Assembly: GCA_051984675.1 (NCBI GenBank)
Contig: JBPYFK010000133.1
Coordinates: 1 to 16,770, forward strand
Reading direction: 5' to 3'
Length of the DNA stretch: 16,770 bases
Origin: JBPYFK01 sp051984675
GTDB lineage: Bacteria; Actinomycetota; Actinomycetes; Mycobacteriales; Pseudonocardiaceae
Shown here: positions 1 to 7,184 of the stretch, one piece after another
How the letters are laid out: every line of letters begins with the position of its first letter
Position numbering within the stretch: position 1 is the first letter of the stretch
The notes under the pieces: model-generated
Told to the model about the DNA's origin: nothing
The model's input: only the letters and a program-made list of their open reading frames with translations
Databases searched by the model: none
Translations under genes and position numbers: made by a program

Positions 1-854
1 ACCCGAAAGACCATGTCGCGCTTGGTGAGTCGCTCGGACTGTTCGACCTCGAGCGGGGAGCGAAGGTGTCGGGCGCGCGGTTCTACTTCCTCACCGGCTA
101 CGGCGCGCTGCTGCAACTGGCCGCGTCGCGTGCGATCGCGTCCGGGTTCACCCTGATGATCCCGCCGGTGCTGGTCCGCCCGGAGATCATGGAAGGCACC
201 GGGTTCCTCGGTGCGCACGCCGCCGAGGTGTACCGGCTGCGCGACGACGATCTGTACCTGGTGGGCACGTCTGAGGTGCCGCTGGCCGGCTATCACTCCG
301 ACGAGATCATCGACCTGTCCGGCGGCCCGTTGCGCTATGCCGGTTGGTCGTCCTGTTTCCGGCGGGAGGCCGGTTCCTACGGCAAGGACACCCGCGGCAT
401 CTTCCGGGTGCACCAGTTCGACAAGGTCGAGATGTTCGTCTACTGCCGCGAGGAGGAGGCGCGTGCCGAGCACCAGCGCCTGCTCGCGTGGGAGGAGGAG
501 ATGCTCGCCAAGATCGACGTGCCGTACCGGGTCATCGACGTCGCCGCCGGCGACCTGGGCGCTAGTGCGGCCCGCAAGTTCGACTGCGAGGCCTGGGTCC
601 CCACCCAGGGCACGTACCGCGAGTTGACGTCGACGTCGAACTGCACCACCTTCCAGGCGCGCCGGCTGAACATCCGCTACCGCGACGACGAGGGCCGTCC
701 CCGCATCGCGGCCACGCTGAACGGGACGTTGGCCACCACGCGGTGGATCGTGGCGATCCTGGAGAACCACCAGCAGCCGGACGGCTCGGTGCGCGTTCCC
801 GAAGCGCTGCGCCCGTTCCTCGGCGGTCGCGAGGTCCTCGAACCCCGCGCGTGA
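1..854 (+). CDS. serS: Seryl-tRNA synthetase, 3' part (5' end outside window)
   Basis: Cytosolic class II aminoacyl-tRNA synthetase that charges tRNA-Ser. The open frame runs from the window edge (first whole codon at base 3, reading PKDHVALGESLGLFDL) to the TGA at 852-854, so the N-terminal tRNA-binding coiled coil lies upstream and only the catalytic core is seen. Visible signatures are the GARFYFLTG stretch, the TSEVPL segment, class II motif 2 (CFRREAGSYGKDTRGIFRVHQF, with the ATP-binding arginines) and motif 3 near the C-terminus (LNGTLATTRWIVAILEN followed by VRVPEALRPFLGG). The ATG- or GTG-initiated stretch from 66 is internal, because the SerRS homology continues upstream of it. The downstream neighbour is convergent and a hairpin sits between the two. 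Identity is secure; the true start cannot be seen. Confidence 0.97.
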   Translation, partial: PKDHVALGESLGLFDLERGAKVSGARFYFLTGYGALLQLAASRAIASGFTLMIPPVLVRPEIMEGTGFLGAHAAEVYRLRDDDLYLVGTSEVPLAGYHSDEIIDLSGGPLRYAGWSSCFRREAGSYGKDTRGIFRVHQFDKVEMFVYCREEEARAEHQRLLAWEEEMLAKIDVPYRVIDVAAGDLGASAARKFDCEAWVPTQGTYRELTSTSNCTTFQARRLNIRYRDDEGRPRIAATLNGTLATTRWIVAILENHQQPDGSVRVPEALRPFLGGREVLEPRA

Positions 855-863
855 GGCGACCGA

Positions 864-891
864 CCGCGTGAGCGCTGAGCGCGTCACGCGG
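864..891. terminator. Hairpin between convergent serS and the EndoIII-like gene
   Basis: CCGCGTGA (864-871) pairs with TCACGCGG (884-891), and inside it GCGC (872-875) pairs with GCGC (879-882) across a TGA loop, with a single bulged G at 883. The hairpin begins 10 nt after the serS stop. Its right arm contains the stop codon of the minus-strand gene (884-886). There is no U-tract on either side, which is common for actinobacterial hairpin terminators. It could serve both directions; termination activity is inferred. Confidence 0.6.
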
Positions 892-1519
892 CGGCGAGCA
901 CCTCGTCCGCCAGGCCCCTTTCCAGGGTGACCCGGACCAGCGCGGCGGCCAGTTCCGCGAGGTTCTTCTCGCCGACGAGGCCGGCGAGTTCGTCCGGGTC
1001 TTTCGGCAGACCGACCTTTTCCGCCCCGGACAACGCCTTCTTGTCCAGGTAGGGCCGCAGCTCCGGCCACACCGCCTGCGCCTCCCGGCAGAAGATCGAC
1101 ACCCCGACCGGCCCGAGGCGCGGGATCTCCTGCAACAGCGCGCGCAACGTGCGGGCGTCACCACCTGCCTGCTGGTGCAGTTCCCGCAGGTCGCCGTGGT
1201 AGCGGTCGATCAGCATCTGCGCGCCCTCACCGAGCGCGGTCGCCGTGCTCTCGTCGTAGCGGACGTAGTGCCCCCGGTCGAGCGCGTCAACGCGGTCCTG
1301 CCAGGACGCCGCACGCATCTTCTCCGGCGTGTTGAACCGGGCCAGCTCCTGTGCGGCCGACACGGCGATGTCGGACTTGATCCGGGACGACAGCAGGATC
1401 GCCAGCACCAGCAGGCGATAAAGCGCGGACGGCTGGTCGGTGAGCGTGATGCCGGCCTGCGCGGCATACGTCGTGCCACCCCGCTCCAGGAGCGCGTTCG
1501 CGGTGCTCTGCATCGACAT
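884..1519 (-). CDS. HhH-GPD / endonuclease III-like protein
   Basis: A 211-residue protein. The start chosen is the ATG at 1519-1517, which follows a GGAGG (1526-1530) with good spacing; the longer open frame upstream is antisense to the next gene. The helical N-terminus (residues about 25-50) reads like the EndoIII/HhH-GPD fold (SALYRLLVLAILLSSRIKSDIA). A helix-hairpin-helix-like loop occurs mid-protein (LLQEIPRLGPVGVSIFCREA). The catalytic lysine normally found in that hairpin (LPGVGxKTA) is not apparent, and the four C-terminal cysteines of the 4Fe-4S cluster are missing; only one cysteine is present. It may therefore be a diverged glycosylase, a DNA-binding relative, or inactive. It is divergent from the XRE-cupin gene and convergent with serS. 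Family-level call only. Confidence 0.75.
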   Translation of the reverse strand: MSMQSTANALLERGGTTYAAQAGITLTDQPSALYRLLVLAILLSSRIKSDIAVSAAQELARFNTPEKMRAASWQDRVDALDRGHYVRYDESTATALGEGAQMLIDRYHGDLRELHQQAGGDARTLRALLQEIPRLGPVGVSIFCREAQAVWPELRPYLDKKALSGAEKVGLPKDPDELAGLVGEKNLAELAAALVRVTLERGLADEVLAAA

Positions 1520-1546
1520 TCGACACCTCCGGCTGAACCTCGCAGT

Positions 1547-1570
1547 CCAGGATTTACCTGTGTGTCCTGG
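1547..1570. promoter_or_regulatory. Inverted repeat CCAGGA-N12-TCCTGG in a divergent promoter region
   Basis: CCAGGA (1547-1552) and TCCTGG (1565-1570) are exact reverse complements with 12 nt between them, in the 109-nt gap between the EndoIII-like gene and the XRE-cupin gene. The adjacent bases also form an imperfect direct repeat (GGATTTAC / GGGATTAC). The placement fits an operator for the XRE-cupin protein, but this is inferred and a 6-bp repeat can occur by chance. Confidence 0.3.
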
Positions 1571-1628
1571 GATTACACCGCTGCCGCCGCACGCGTCGCT
1601 GCGCCAGCGGAATTCCTTTCCCGGACCT

Positions 1629-2390
1629 ATGGTGATGGACGTGTCTGAGCGACCGCGGAATTTCCCCGATGACTCGCACGCCCAGCCCCACCAGGCCCAG
1701 CCCCACCAGGCCCAATCTCGCAACGCATTGCTGGACCTGGGTGCGCGCGTGCGGACGTTGCGTTCCGCGCGAGGACTCGACCCTGTCGAACTCGCGGCCC
1801 GCAGCGGCGTCGACACGGCGCATTTGGCCGGTGTCGAGGACGGCGAGGTGACGCCGTCGCTGGAGGTGCTGGCGCGGCTCGCGGGTGGGCTGGAGGTGGC
1901 CCTCGCGGAACTGCTCACGGACACCAAACCTGGCCCTGCCGCTGTGGTTCTGCGCGGCGAGGAGGTTCGCACGGTCCAGGCCGGTGACCTGTCCACCCAG
2001 ATTCTCACTCCCCGCTCGGTAGCGCCCGGGTTGTATGCGGCGCGCTACCGGCTCGCGCCGAGTGAGCGGGACGTCGAGCCGGTCAGCCACGACGGCCACG
2101 ACTGGCTCTACGTGCTCAGCGGCCAGTTGCGCGTGGGGTTCCGGGCTTCCGGCCCGCACTACACGACGATCCTGGGCGCGGGGGACAGCGTGAGTTTCAG
2201 CGCGAGAGTGCCGCACCGGTTGTCCGCGGTCGGCCCGGAGCCCGCCGAGTTCCTCGCCGTCGGCGCCACCCTGGTCGACGATCAGGACATCGGCCACCGG
2301 GGACCGATCACGCCGGTGTTCAGTCCCGCTGTTCCGGGATCTCAGGGCCGCCGGTTCCGTTGGGGCCACCATCGTTCAGACCGTCACTGA
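1629..2390 (+). CDS. XRE-family regulator with C-terminal cupin domain
   Basis: A 253-residue two-domain DNA-binding protein of the XRE-cupin type, in which a lambda-repressor-like HTH (about residues 35-97) is followed by a cupin_2 barrel (about 135-215) that senses a small ligand. The HTH is seen as LGARVRTLRSARGLDPVELA then the recognition part SGVDTAHLAGVEDGEVTPSL. The cupin shows HDGHDWLYVLSGQLRV and the later GDSVSFSARVPHRL; H154, H157/D158 and H196 are candidate metal ligands. The N-terminus has a tandem AQPHQ repeat. The start is uncertain: ATG 1629 is used, ATG 1635 and GTG 1641 are alternatives, and none has a strong Shine-Dalgarno. The last 71 nt overlap the oppositely transcribed oxidoreductase gene. 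The target genes are unknown. Confidence 0.88.
   Translation: MVMDVSERPRNFPDDSHAQPHQAQPHQAQSRNALLDLGARVRTLRSARGLDPVELAARSGVDTAHLAGVEDGEVTPSLEVLARLAGGLEVALAELLTDTKPGPAAVVLRGEEVRTVQAGDLSTQILTPRSVAPGLYAARYRLAPSERDVEPVSHDGHDWLYVLSGQLRVGFRASGPHYTTILGAGDSVSFSARVPHRLSAVGPEPAEFLAVGATLVDDQDIGHRGPITPVFSPAVPGSQGRRFRWGHHRSDRH
1681..1710 (+). repeat. Two tandem copies of a 15-bp unit in the regulator's N-terminus
   Basis: The unit CCCAGCCCCACCAGG occurs twice head to tail (1681-1695 and 1696-1710), followed by a partial third copy. It is in frame and encodes repeated AQPHQ in the flexible N-terminus before the HTH. A 15-bp unit changes length without a frameshift, so copy number could vary between strains. 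Confidence 0.85.
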
Positions 2391-3342
2391 CGTCCCCGTC
2401 TTCGTCTTCGTTCCCGTCTCCGTCCCCGTCGTCGTCGCCCAGATCATCCAGCTCGGTGTCGTCTCTCGGGCGTAGTTCGGGAAGCACCTCGGCGGCCACT
2501 TCCTCCACCACCGACTCGTGGCCGGCGTAGGGCTCGTCGGCGCGCGGCCAGTGCACGATCACGTCCGTGAAGCCGAGTTCACCTGCCCGCCCCACGACGT
2601 CCCGGAAGTGTTCGACGCTCGACAGCGAGTAGTCCGGCCCGCCATCGGCCTGTAGGTAACGCGCGACCGCCTCCGGGGCACGCCCTTCGCTGTCCAGCAC
2701 CTCGGAGAAGCGCTGCGCTCGCTCCGCGACCACGCGCCACCACTCCTCGGCCGCGACGTCGCGCTGACCAGCGGTGACCCAGCCGTCGCCGTAGCGGGCG
2801 GCGAGCCGCATCGAGCGCAGGCCGTGGGCGGCGACCACGAACGGCAGCCTCGGCATCTGCACGCAGCCCGGCGCCCGCCGGGCCTGCTCGGCGGCGTAGT
2901 ACTGGCCGCGGTAGCTGGTGACGTCCTGGCGGAGGATCTGGTCCAGCAGGTCGAGGAACTCGGTGAACCGGTCGACCCGCTCGCCGGCGCTGAGCTTCGG
3001 TCCGCCCAGCACCTCCAGGTCGAACCCGTCGCCCCCGGCGCCGACGCCGAGCGTGAAGCGCCCGTCGCAGATGTCGTCCAGCGCGGTGAGTTCCCGGGCG
3101 AAGTGCACCGGATGCCGGAAGTTCGGCGAAGCCACCAGGGTGCCTAATCGGATGCGGGAGGTCACGGTCGCCGCGGCGGTCAGGGTCGGGACGGCGTCGA
3201 ACCACGGCTTGTCCACCAGGGAGCGCCAGCCCAGGTGATCGTAGGTCCAGGCGTGGTCGAACCCGAGTTCCTCGGCCATCCGCCACAGCGGTTCCGCGGC
3301 CCACCAGCGATGTTCAGGAAGTATCACGATGCCTACGCGCAC
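2320..3342 (-). CDS. LLM-class (probably F420-dependent) oxidoreductase with acidic C-terminal tail
   Basis: A 340-residue bacterial luciferase-like monooxygenase family protein with a TIM barrel. In actinobacteria these enzymes usually use coenzyme F420, sometimes FMN; the substrate is not predictable here. Family features are the N-terminal strand RVGIVILPEHRWW, the AEELGFDHAWTYDHLGW motif, TSRIRLGTLVASPNFRHPVHFARELTALDDICDGRFTLGVGAG, and PFVVAAHGLRSMRLAARYGDGWVT. The barrel ends near residue 290. The last 50 residues are an unusual Asp/Glu/Gly-rich tail (DDTELDDLGDDDGDGDG and more). The start is GTG 3342, the only start codon just before the conserved first strand; it lacks a Shine-Dalgarno but has a TACGGT 7 nt upstream, which suggests a leaderless mRNA. 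The 3' end overlaps the XRE-cupin gene. Confidence 0.88.
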   Translation of the reverse strand: MRVGIVILPEHRWWAAEPLWRMAEELGFDHAWTYDHLGWRSLVDKPWFDAVPTLTAAATVTSRIRLGTLVASPNFRHPVHFARELTALDDICDGRFTLGVGAGGDGFDLEVLGGPKLSAGERVDRFTEFLDLLDQILRQDVTSYRGQYYAAEQARRAPGCVQMPRLPFVVAAHGLRSMRLAARYGDGWVTAGQRDVAAEEWWRVVAERAQRFSEVLDSEGRAPEAVARYLQADGGPDYSLSSVEHFRDVVGRAGELGFTDVIVHWPRADEPYAGHESVVEEVAAEVLPELRPRDDTELDDLGDDDGDGDGNEDEDGDVSDGLNDGGPNGTGGPEIPEQRD

Positions 3343-3349
3343 GCGTGCG

Positions 3350-3355
3350 ACCGTA
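3350..3355 (-). promoter_or_regulatory. Putative -10 element for a leaderless oxidoreductase mRNA
   Basis: On the minus strand TACGGT fits the actinobacterial TANNNT -10 consensus and ends 7 nt before the GTG at 3342, placing a start site at or next to the start codon. It lies inside a small dyad, GACCG-TAT-CGGTC (3349-3361), that a regulator could bind. No convincing -35 is seen. Confidence 0.35.
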
Positions 3356-3408
3356 TCGGTCCGGCTCCCCTCGCGGGTGATCGAGCCGTGTAGGAGGAGG
3401 ATGGCGGG

Positions 3409-4245
3409 GTGCGCAAACCTCGCCTGGTGGCTTCGGACGTGGACGGAACCCTGCTCGACCCGCTGGAGCGGGTGACCGAGCGCACGGCGCGCACGGTGCG
3501 TCGGGTGGCCGCGTCCGGGACGCCGTTTGTCCTGGTCACCGGGCGCCCACCGCGCTGGATGCCGAGGATCGTCGAGGAACTGGGGCTGGACCGCGACGGC
3601 GAGCACGCCGGGAACACGATCGCGGTGTGCGCCAATGGCGCGGTGCTCTACGACGTGGCGGCCGACCGCGTGCTGCACGCCGAGGACATCGATCCCGTGG
3701 TCCTCCACGACGTGGTGCACGAACTCACCCACGTCCTGCCGGGGTGCGCGCTCGGCGTCGAGCGGGCGACCGACGGCGCACGCGACCGGGTGCACGAGCA
3801 GTTCCTGGCCGAAGCGGCTTTCCACCGCTCGTGGCCCAGCGGCGACATCCGCGTCAGCGCGCGGGACGAGCTGATCGGCAAGCCGGTCATCAAGCTGCTC
3901 GTGTCTCATGAGCGGTTGACCAGCACGGAGATGGTGCGGGCCGCGCACGAGGTCGTCGGGCCGTGGGTGCGGGTGACGTACTCGACCGGTGCCGGGCTGC
4001 TGGAACTGTCCGCGTCGGGCGTGGACAAGGCGAGCGGGCTGCGGGAGGTGGCGAGCCGGTTGGGCGTCGACGCCCAGGACGTGATCGCCTTCGGGGACAT
4101 GCCGAACGACATCGCGATGCTGGGCTGGGCCGGTCACGGTGTCGCCATGCGCAACGCCCACCCGGAGGTGCTGGCCGTCGCGGACGAGGTGACCGCCAGC
4201 AACTCCGGGGACGGGGTGGCGCTGATTCTCGAACGCTGGTTCTGA
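3409..4245 (+). CDS. Cof-type HAD-superfamily phosphatase
   Basis: A 278-residue HAD hydrolase of the Cof/subclass IIB type, which dephosphorylates small phosphorylated metabolites (often sugar phosphates) in the cytosol. All four motifs are visible: motif I SDVDGTLLDP with nucleophile D10 and acid D12, motif II VLVTGRPP (T44), motif III lysine K207 in GVDKASGL, and motif IV FGDMPNDIAML (D230, D234). The large cap lies between motifs II and III, as expected for the C2 cap. The start is GTG 3409, placed after a strong AGGAGGAGG stretch. It corresponds in position and family to M. tuberculosis Rv3813c. It is divergent from the oxidoreductase gene and ends 11 nt from the convergent amidase gene. 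The substrate is unknown. Confidence 0.93.
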   Translation: MRKPRLVASDVDGTLLDPLERVTERTARTVRRVAASGTPFVLVTGRPPRWMPRIVEELGLDRDGEHAGNTIAVCANGAVLYDVAADRVLHAEDIDPVVLHDVVHELTHVLPGCALGVERATDGARDRVHEQFLAEAAFHRSWPSGDIRVSARDELIGKPVIKLLVSHERLTSTEMVRAAHEVVGPWVRVTYSTGAGLLELSASGVDKASGLREVASRLGVDAQDVIAFGDMPNDIAMLGWAGHGVAMRNAHPEVLAVADEVTASNSGDGVALILERWF

Positions 4246-4256
4246 CTCCGGCGCGG

Positions 4257-5459
4257 TTACGGCTCCTCGTCACCGCCGCCCGCACCGTTGGAGTTCTGGA
4301 TGTTCGTCGCGCGCTGCCGGATGGAGTCGAGCTGCTGGTAGGCGTTCTCGCCGGGACAGTGCGTGTTGCCGGTGTCGCGGTGCGCGAAGATGTTCGGCAA
4401 CGTGACCTTGGTGCCCGCCGGGTACCGGTTCGTGTTACCGCCCTGCGAGGTCAGCTCGGTCTTGCCGTCCACGCGCACGTTGTTGGTGTCCAGCTTCCAC
4501 GCGGCCAGGGCGGCGACGCCGTCCAGGGTCTTCTGCGTCGGTTTCTCGTTGTCGTAGTTGCCGAGGATCGCGATCCCGAAGGTGTCCTGGTTGAACCCGG
4601 CCGTGTGACCACCGACGACGTTGCGCTGCAGGCCGTTCGTGCGGCCTTCGAAGATCGTGCCGCAGTGATCCACCACCGCGTGGTAGCCGATGTCGCCCCA
4701 GTGCAGGTCAACGGCCTGGTAGCGGTAGATACCGCGAACGGCCTCGGCGGACTTGTCGCACGGCACCCGCTCGCCGTCCACGGTGTGGTGCACGATCGCC
4801 GCCTTGGTGGTCTGCATGCTCTGCGGCGGCCAGGTCATCTGCCTTTCGTCGGCACCCCACTGCGCGCGGGTGACGATCTTCGGCATCGGCGCCTTCTGCG
4901 GGTCGGCGGTCCCGGTCGGGGGTCGGCCCGGGCGGTAGGTCGCGTCCGTCGCCGCCGCTTGCGGGACCGTCGTGATCGCGACGACGTTGAGTTCGGAGGC
5001 GACGTCGGCTCCGCCGCGTGCCGCCCGAACCTGGACATCCGACGTGCCGCCGGTCCACACCGGCTCGCTGCCATGCGTCACGGGCTGCGCGGACCCCACC
5101 GGGTTCGGCGGGACAACCTCGTCAAGGTCCTCCCACGCACTCCAGCCACCAGGAACGGCGTGCCGCACCTGCAGATGTTGCGGCGCCGCTCCTCGCCAGG
5201 TCACGCCGAACATCGTGAACGGTCGGTCGGTATGTACCGCCCGCGCGGCCACGGCGTCTCGGGCGCCGCGTACCAGCGGTGCGTGGGCCAGGGGGATGTC
5301 CGCGGTGGTTGTCCCCGACGCGCGTTCCGGCGCCCTGGCTCCGTCCATGGCGTCCGCCGTGGTCAGGGCCGGGGTGACGGCGTTCGCGGCGAGCAGGGCC
5401 GCGCCGGCGGCGGCGACGCGGGCGATCCGGGTGAGCCTGCGTGGGATTGGCGTGCGCAC
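4257..5459 (-). CDS. Secreted peptidoglycan-recognition / N-acetylmuramoyl-L-alanine amidase (amidase_2 fold)
   Basis: A protein of about 400 residues. An N-terminal Sec-type signal is visible: basic RRLTR, a hydrophobic Ala/Leu run, and a likely cut after TTADA. A linker domain follows, then an amidase_2/PGRP domain from about residue 215. Zinc-site residues are visible: the HH pair at about 224-225 in AAIVHHTVDG, then H360 and C368 in AHRDTGNTHCPG. DIGYHAVVD and FGIAILGNYD are also typical. The expected role is cleavage of the amide bond between MurNAc and the stem peptide outside the membrane. GTG 5459 is preferred because GAGG lies 8 nt upstream; GTG 5468 is the alternative (403 aa). It is the family and positional match of M. 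tuberculosis Rv3811, close to glf. The C-terminus ends in a short Gly/Glu-rich tail. Confidence 0.92.
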   Translation of the reverse strand: MRTPIPRRLTRIARVAAAGAALLAANAVTPALTTADAMDGARAPERASGTTTADIPLAHAPLVRGARDAVAARAVHTDRPFTMFGVTWRGAAPQHLQVRHAVPGGWSAWEDLDEVVPPNPVGSAQPVTHGSEPVWTGGTSDVQVRAARGGADVASELNVVAITTVPQAAATDATYRPGRPPTGTADPQKAPMPKIVTRAQWGADERQMTWPPQSMQTTKAAIVHHTVDGERVPCDKSAEAVRGIYRYQAVDLHWGDIGYHAVVDHCGTIFEGRTNGLQRNVVGGHTAGFNQDTFGIAILGNYDNEKPTQKTLDGVAALAAWKLDTNNVRVDGKTELTSQGGNTNRYPAGTKVTLPNIFAHRDTGNTHCPGENAYQQLDSIRQRATNIQNSNGAGGGDEEP

Positions 5460-5509
5460 GGTGACCACCTCGCTCGGCGTTGGCGACCAGCCCCAACCCC
5501 GCGCGGCGG

Positions 5510-5523
5510 AGCGGTGTACCGCT
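5510..5523. promoter_or_regulatory. Short dyad AGCGGT-GT-ACCGCT upstream of the amidase gene
   Basis: A perfect 6-bp inverted repeat with a 2-nt centre, about 50 bp upstream of the amidase start in the 158-nt gap after the GT87 gene. It is flanked by a second, longer-range repeat (GACCAGC 5485-5491 / GCTGGTC 5521-5527). The 2-nt centre is too short for an RNA loop, so a protein-binding site is more likely than a hairpin. Function is not shown, and the rest of this gap holds nothing I recognise. Confidence 0.25.
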
Positions 5524-5617
5524 GGTCAGCTCGGAGTACCGCGAGTGAGTATGTGGTGCTCCGCGCCACCCTGCCCGTCGAAGAACCACTCGGTCGGCTG
5601 AGCGTAAGGACACTCGA

Positions 5618-6898
5618 TCAGCGAGTTCCGATCAGCTGCCCTTCGGGACCAGGCGTCGACCGCGCCACGCTGCGCGGGGGGCGGAAGCGGTACCACGCGA
5701 CGGCGCAGCACCCCAGGAAGCCCATGCCGATCAGGGTGTAGGCGTTCCCGATGACCTGCTGGGAGAAAGTCCAGGTCAGTTCCATGTCATCGGTGTAGGG
5801 CAGGTACCACTGCGGGCCGATCAGGAACGTGAGCGCGCACAGCGCGACCGCGTACACGACGCCCAGCCAGCGGTGCCGCAAGGCCATCATCAATGTCAAC
5901 GCCAGCGCTGGTCCGGCCCACACCCAGTGGTGGGACCAGGAGATCGGCGAGATCACGACAATCAGGACGGCGTTGATCACCACCGCCAGCGCGTGGTTGC
6001 GTCGCCGCAGCGCGTACAGCACGCCCAGCACGGCGAGCACGACCAGCACCGCCGAGCCGGCCAGCCACAGCGAGTTCAACGTCGTCCCGGTGAGCGACTG
6101 CTTGGCCAGCAGGCTGCGCAGGGTCAGGTTGCCCGCGTAGTTCGGGCCGAAGGAGTCCCCGGTCTCCCACATCTTGTGCAGCCACCACTCGGCGGCGTCC
6201 TTCGGCATGGCGACAAAGCCGATCACGACCGTGGCGGCGAACGTACTCAGCGTGACGACTGCCGAACGAAGGTCCCGCCGGATCGCGAACAGCAACAGGA
6301 AGCCCAGCGGGGTGAGCTTGATGGCGGCGGCCAACCCCACGAGCATGCCGCGCGGCCAGAACGTCTTCGGCAGCAGGCAGTCGGCGGCGACCAACGCCAT
6401 CAGCACGATGTTGATCTGCCCGTAGTTCAGGGTCTCCCTTCCGGGCTCGATCAGGGTGAGCACCGGCATCAGCCCCACCGTCGCCGCCGCGACGAACTCC
6501 GGGCGCGGCGCGAAGTAGTGGGAGGAGCGGGCGAACGAGTACGCGGTGACGAGCACGCCGAGGTGTGACAGCACCGCGATCGCGACGACCGCGCCGTTGG
6601 TCGGCAGCCAGTACAGCGGGACGAACAGCAACGCGGCGAACGGCGGGTAGATGAACGGCAGCGTCGTGCCTGGATTCGCCGGGTCCAGGTCGCCGTAGAG
6701 GTCGTAGCCGCGCAGGTAGGCGCGGGCACCGAGCTGGTAGACCTCGGTGTCGATGTAGCCGCGCGTGTGAATCCAGTGCACGAACCACACCGCGACGACC
6801 TCCACGAGGATCGCCATGATCAGCAGGAAGCGTCCATCGCGCGCACGCGACACTGTTCGACCACCGTCCCGGGGAAGTGCGACGACCGCGCGAGTCAT
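5618..6898 (-). CDS. GT87 (DUF2029) polytopic polyprenol-phosphate-dependent glycosyltransferase
   Basis: A 426-residue integral membrane glycosyltransferase of the GT-C fold, in the family that includes PimE, MptC and AftC. These use decaprenyl-phosphate mannose or arabinose outside the cytoplasmic membrane. TM1 covers about residues 24-43, followed by the GT87 signature RGYIDTEVYQLGARAYLRGYDLYG, in which D50 is the expected catalytic acid of the first extracytoplasmic loop. About ten further hydrophobic segments follow, including FIYPPFAALLFVPLYWL and NYGQINIVLMALVAADCLLP. The start is the ATG at 6898; an upstream in-frame ATG at 6985 would add 30 residues without hydrophobic or conserved character. 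No Shine-Dalgarno is seen at either. Its position beside glf supports a cell-wall or lipoglycan role; whether it adds mannose or arabinose cannot be told. Confidence 0.88.
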   Translation of the reverse strand: MTRAVVALPRDGGRTVSRARDGRFLLIMAILVEVVAVWFVHWIHTRGYIDTEVYQLGARAYLRGYDLYGDLDPANPGTTLPFIYPPFAALLFVPLYWLPTNGAVVAIAVLSHLGVLVTAYSFARSSHYFAPRPEFVAAATVGLMPVLTLIEPGRETLNYGQINIVLMALVAADCLLPKTFWPRGMLVGLAAAIKLTPLGFLLLFAIRRDLRSAVVTLSTFAATVVIGFVAMPKDAAEWWLHKMWETGDSFGPNYAGNLTLRSLLAKQSLTGTTLNSLWLAGSAVLVVLAVLGVLYALRRRNHALAVVINAVLIVVISPISWSHHWVWAGPALALTLMMALRHRWLGVVYAVALCALTFLIGPQWYLPYTDDMELTWTFSQQVIGNAYTLIGMGFLGCCAVAWYRFRPPRSVARSTPGPEGQLIGTR

Positions 6899-7184
6899 GA
6901 GCACTGAACGCGACGCCGATGTGATCTCATCGATACTGAAAACCAAGCGTGATGTTCTGGGGCCAATGTTACCGAAACGTGGCATGTGAACAGTCGAGTC
7001 ATCCGGGACAGGCGGGAGACGGCCACCCTCGCGTGTACGAACGGTAGTAATCTGCTCGCCCCGCGTGAGAACTCCTGTGGGCGAACGGCGCGTACCAGCA
7101 AAAACACGTGCCGTAACCGGCCGCGGCGAATACTTGCCCACTCGGTTTCGAGCGGTGGTTCCGTTGCAGCTACCCTGCTGGATC
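6899..7184. other. Divergent intergenic region between the GT87 gene and glf
   Basis: This 286-nt gap is less GC-rich than its flanks and must hold both outward promoters. No convincing gene is seen in it; the short open frames are not supported by start signals or family likeness. A TATCGAT on the minus strand near 6928-6934 and the TACCCT before glf are the only -10-like elements I would name. Confidence 0.6.
7171..7176 (+). promoter_or_regulatory. Putative -10 element for a leaderless glf mRNA
   Basis: TACCCT fits TANNNT and ends 8 nt before the glf GTG at 7185, where no Shine-Dalgarno is present. This suggests transcription starts at the start codon. The -35 candidate (TTCGAG, 7147-7152, 18 nt spacer) is weak. 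Confidence 0.4.

Noticed and set aside
3343..4161. The minus-strand open frame of the oxidoreductase continues unbroken through most of the HAD gene
   Set aside because: It is antisense to a clear HAD phosphatase with all four motifs, and the extra translation is Arg/His/Pro-rich with no family likeness. This is an open frame caused by high GC.
5469..5617. Possible riboswitch (such as c-di-AMP type) before the amidase gene
   Set aside because: Peptidoglycan hydrolase genes often have one in actinobacteria, but I could not find the conserved core in this short leader.
5526..5711. A minus-strand short frame ending in EWFFDGQGGAEHHILTRGTPS between the GT87 and amidase genes
   Set aside because: Its 5' part lies over the end of the GT87 gene in another frame, there is no ribosome site, and I recognise no family. 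It is not enough to call a gene.
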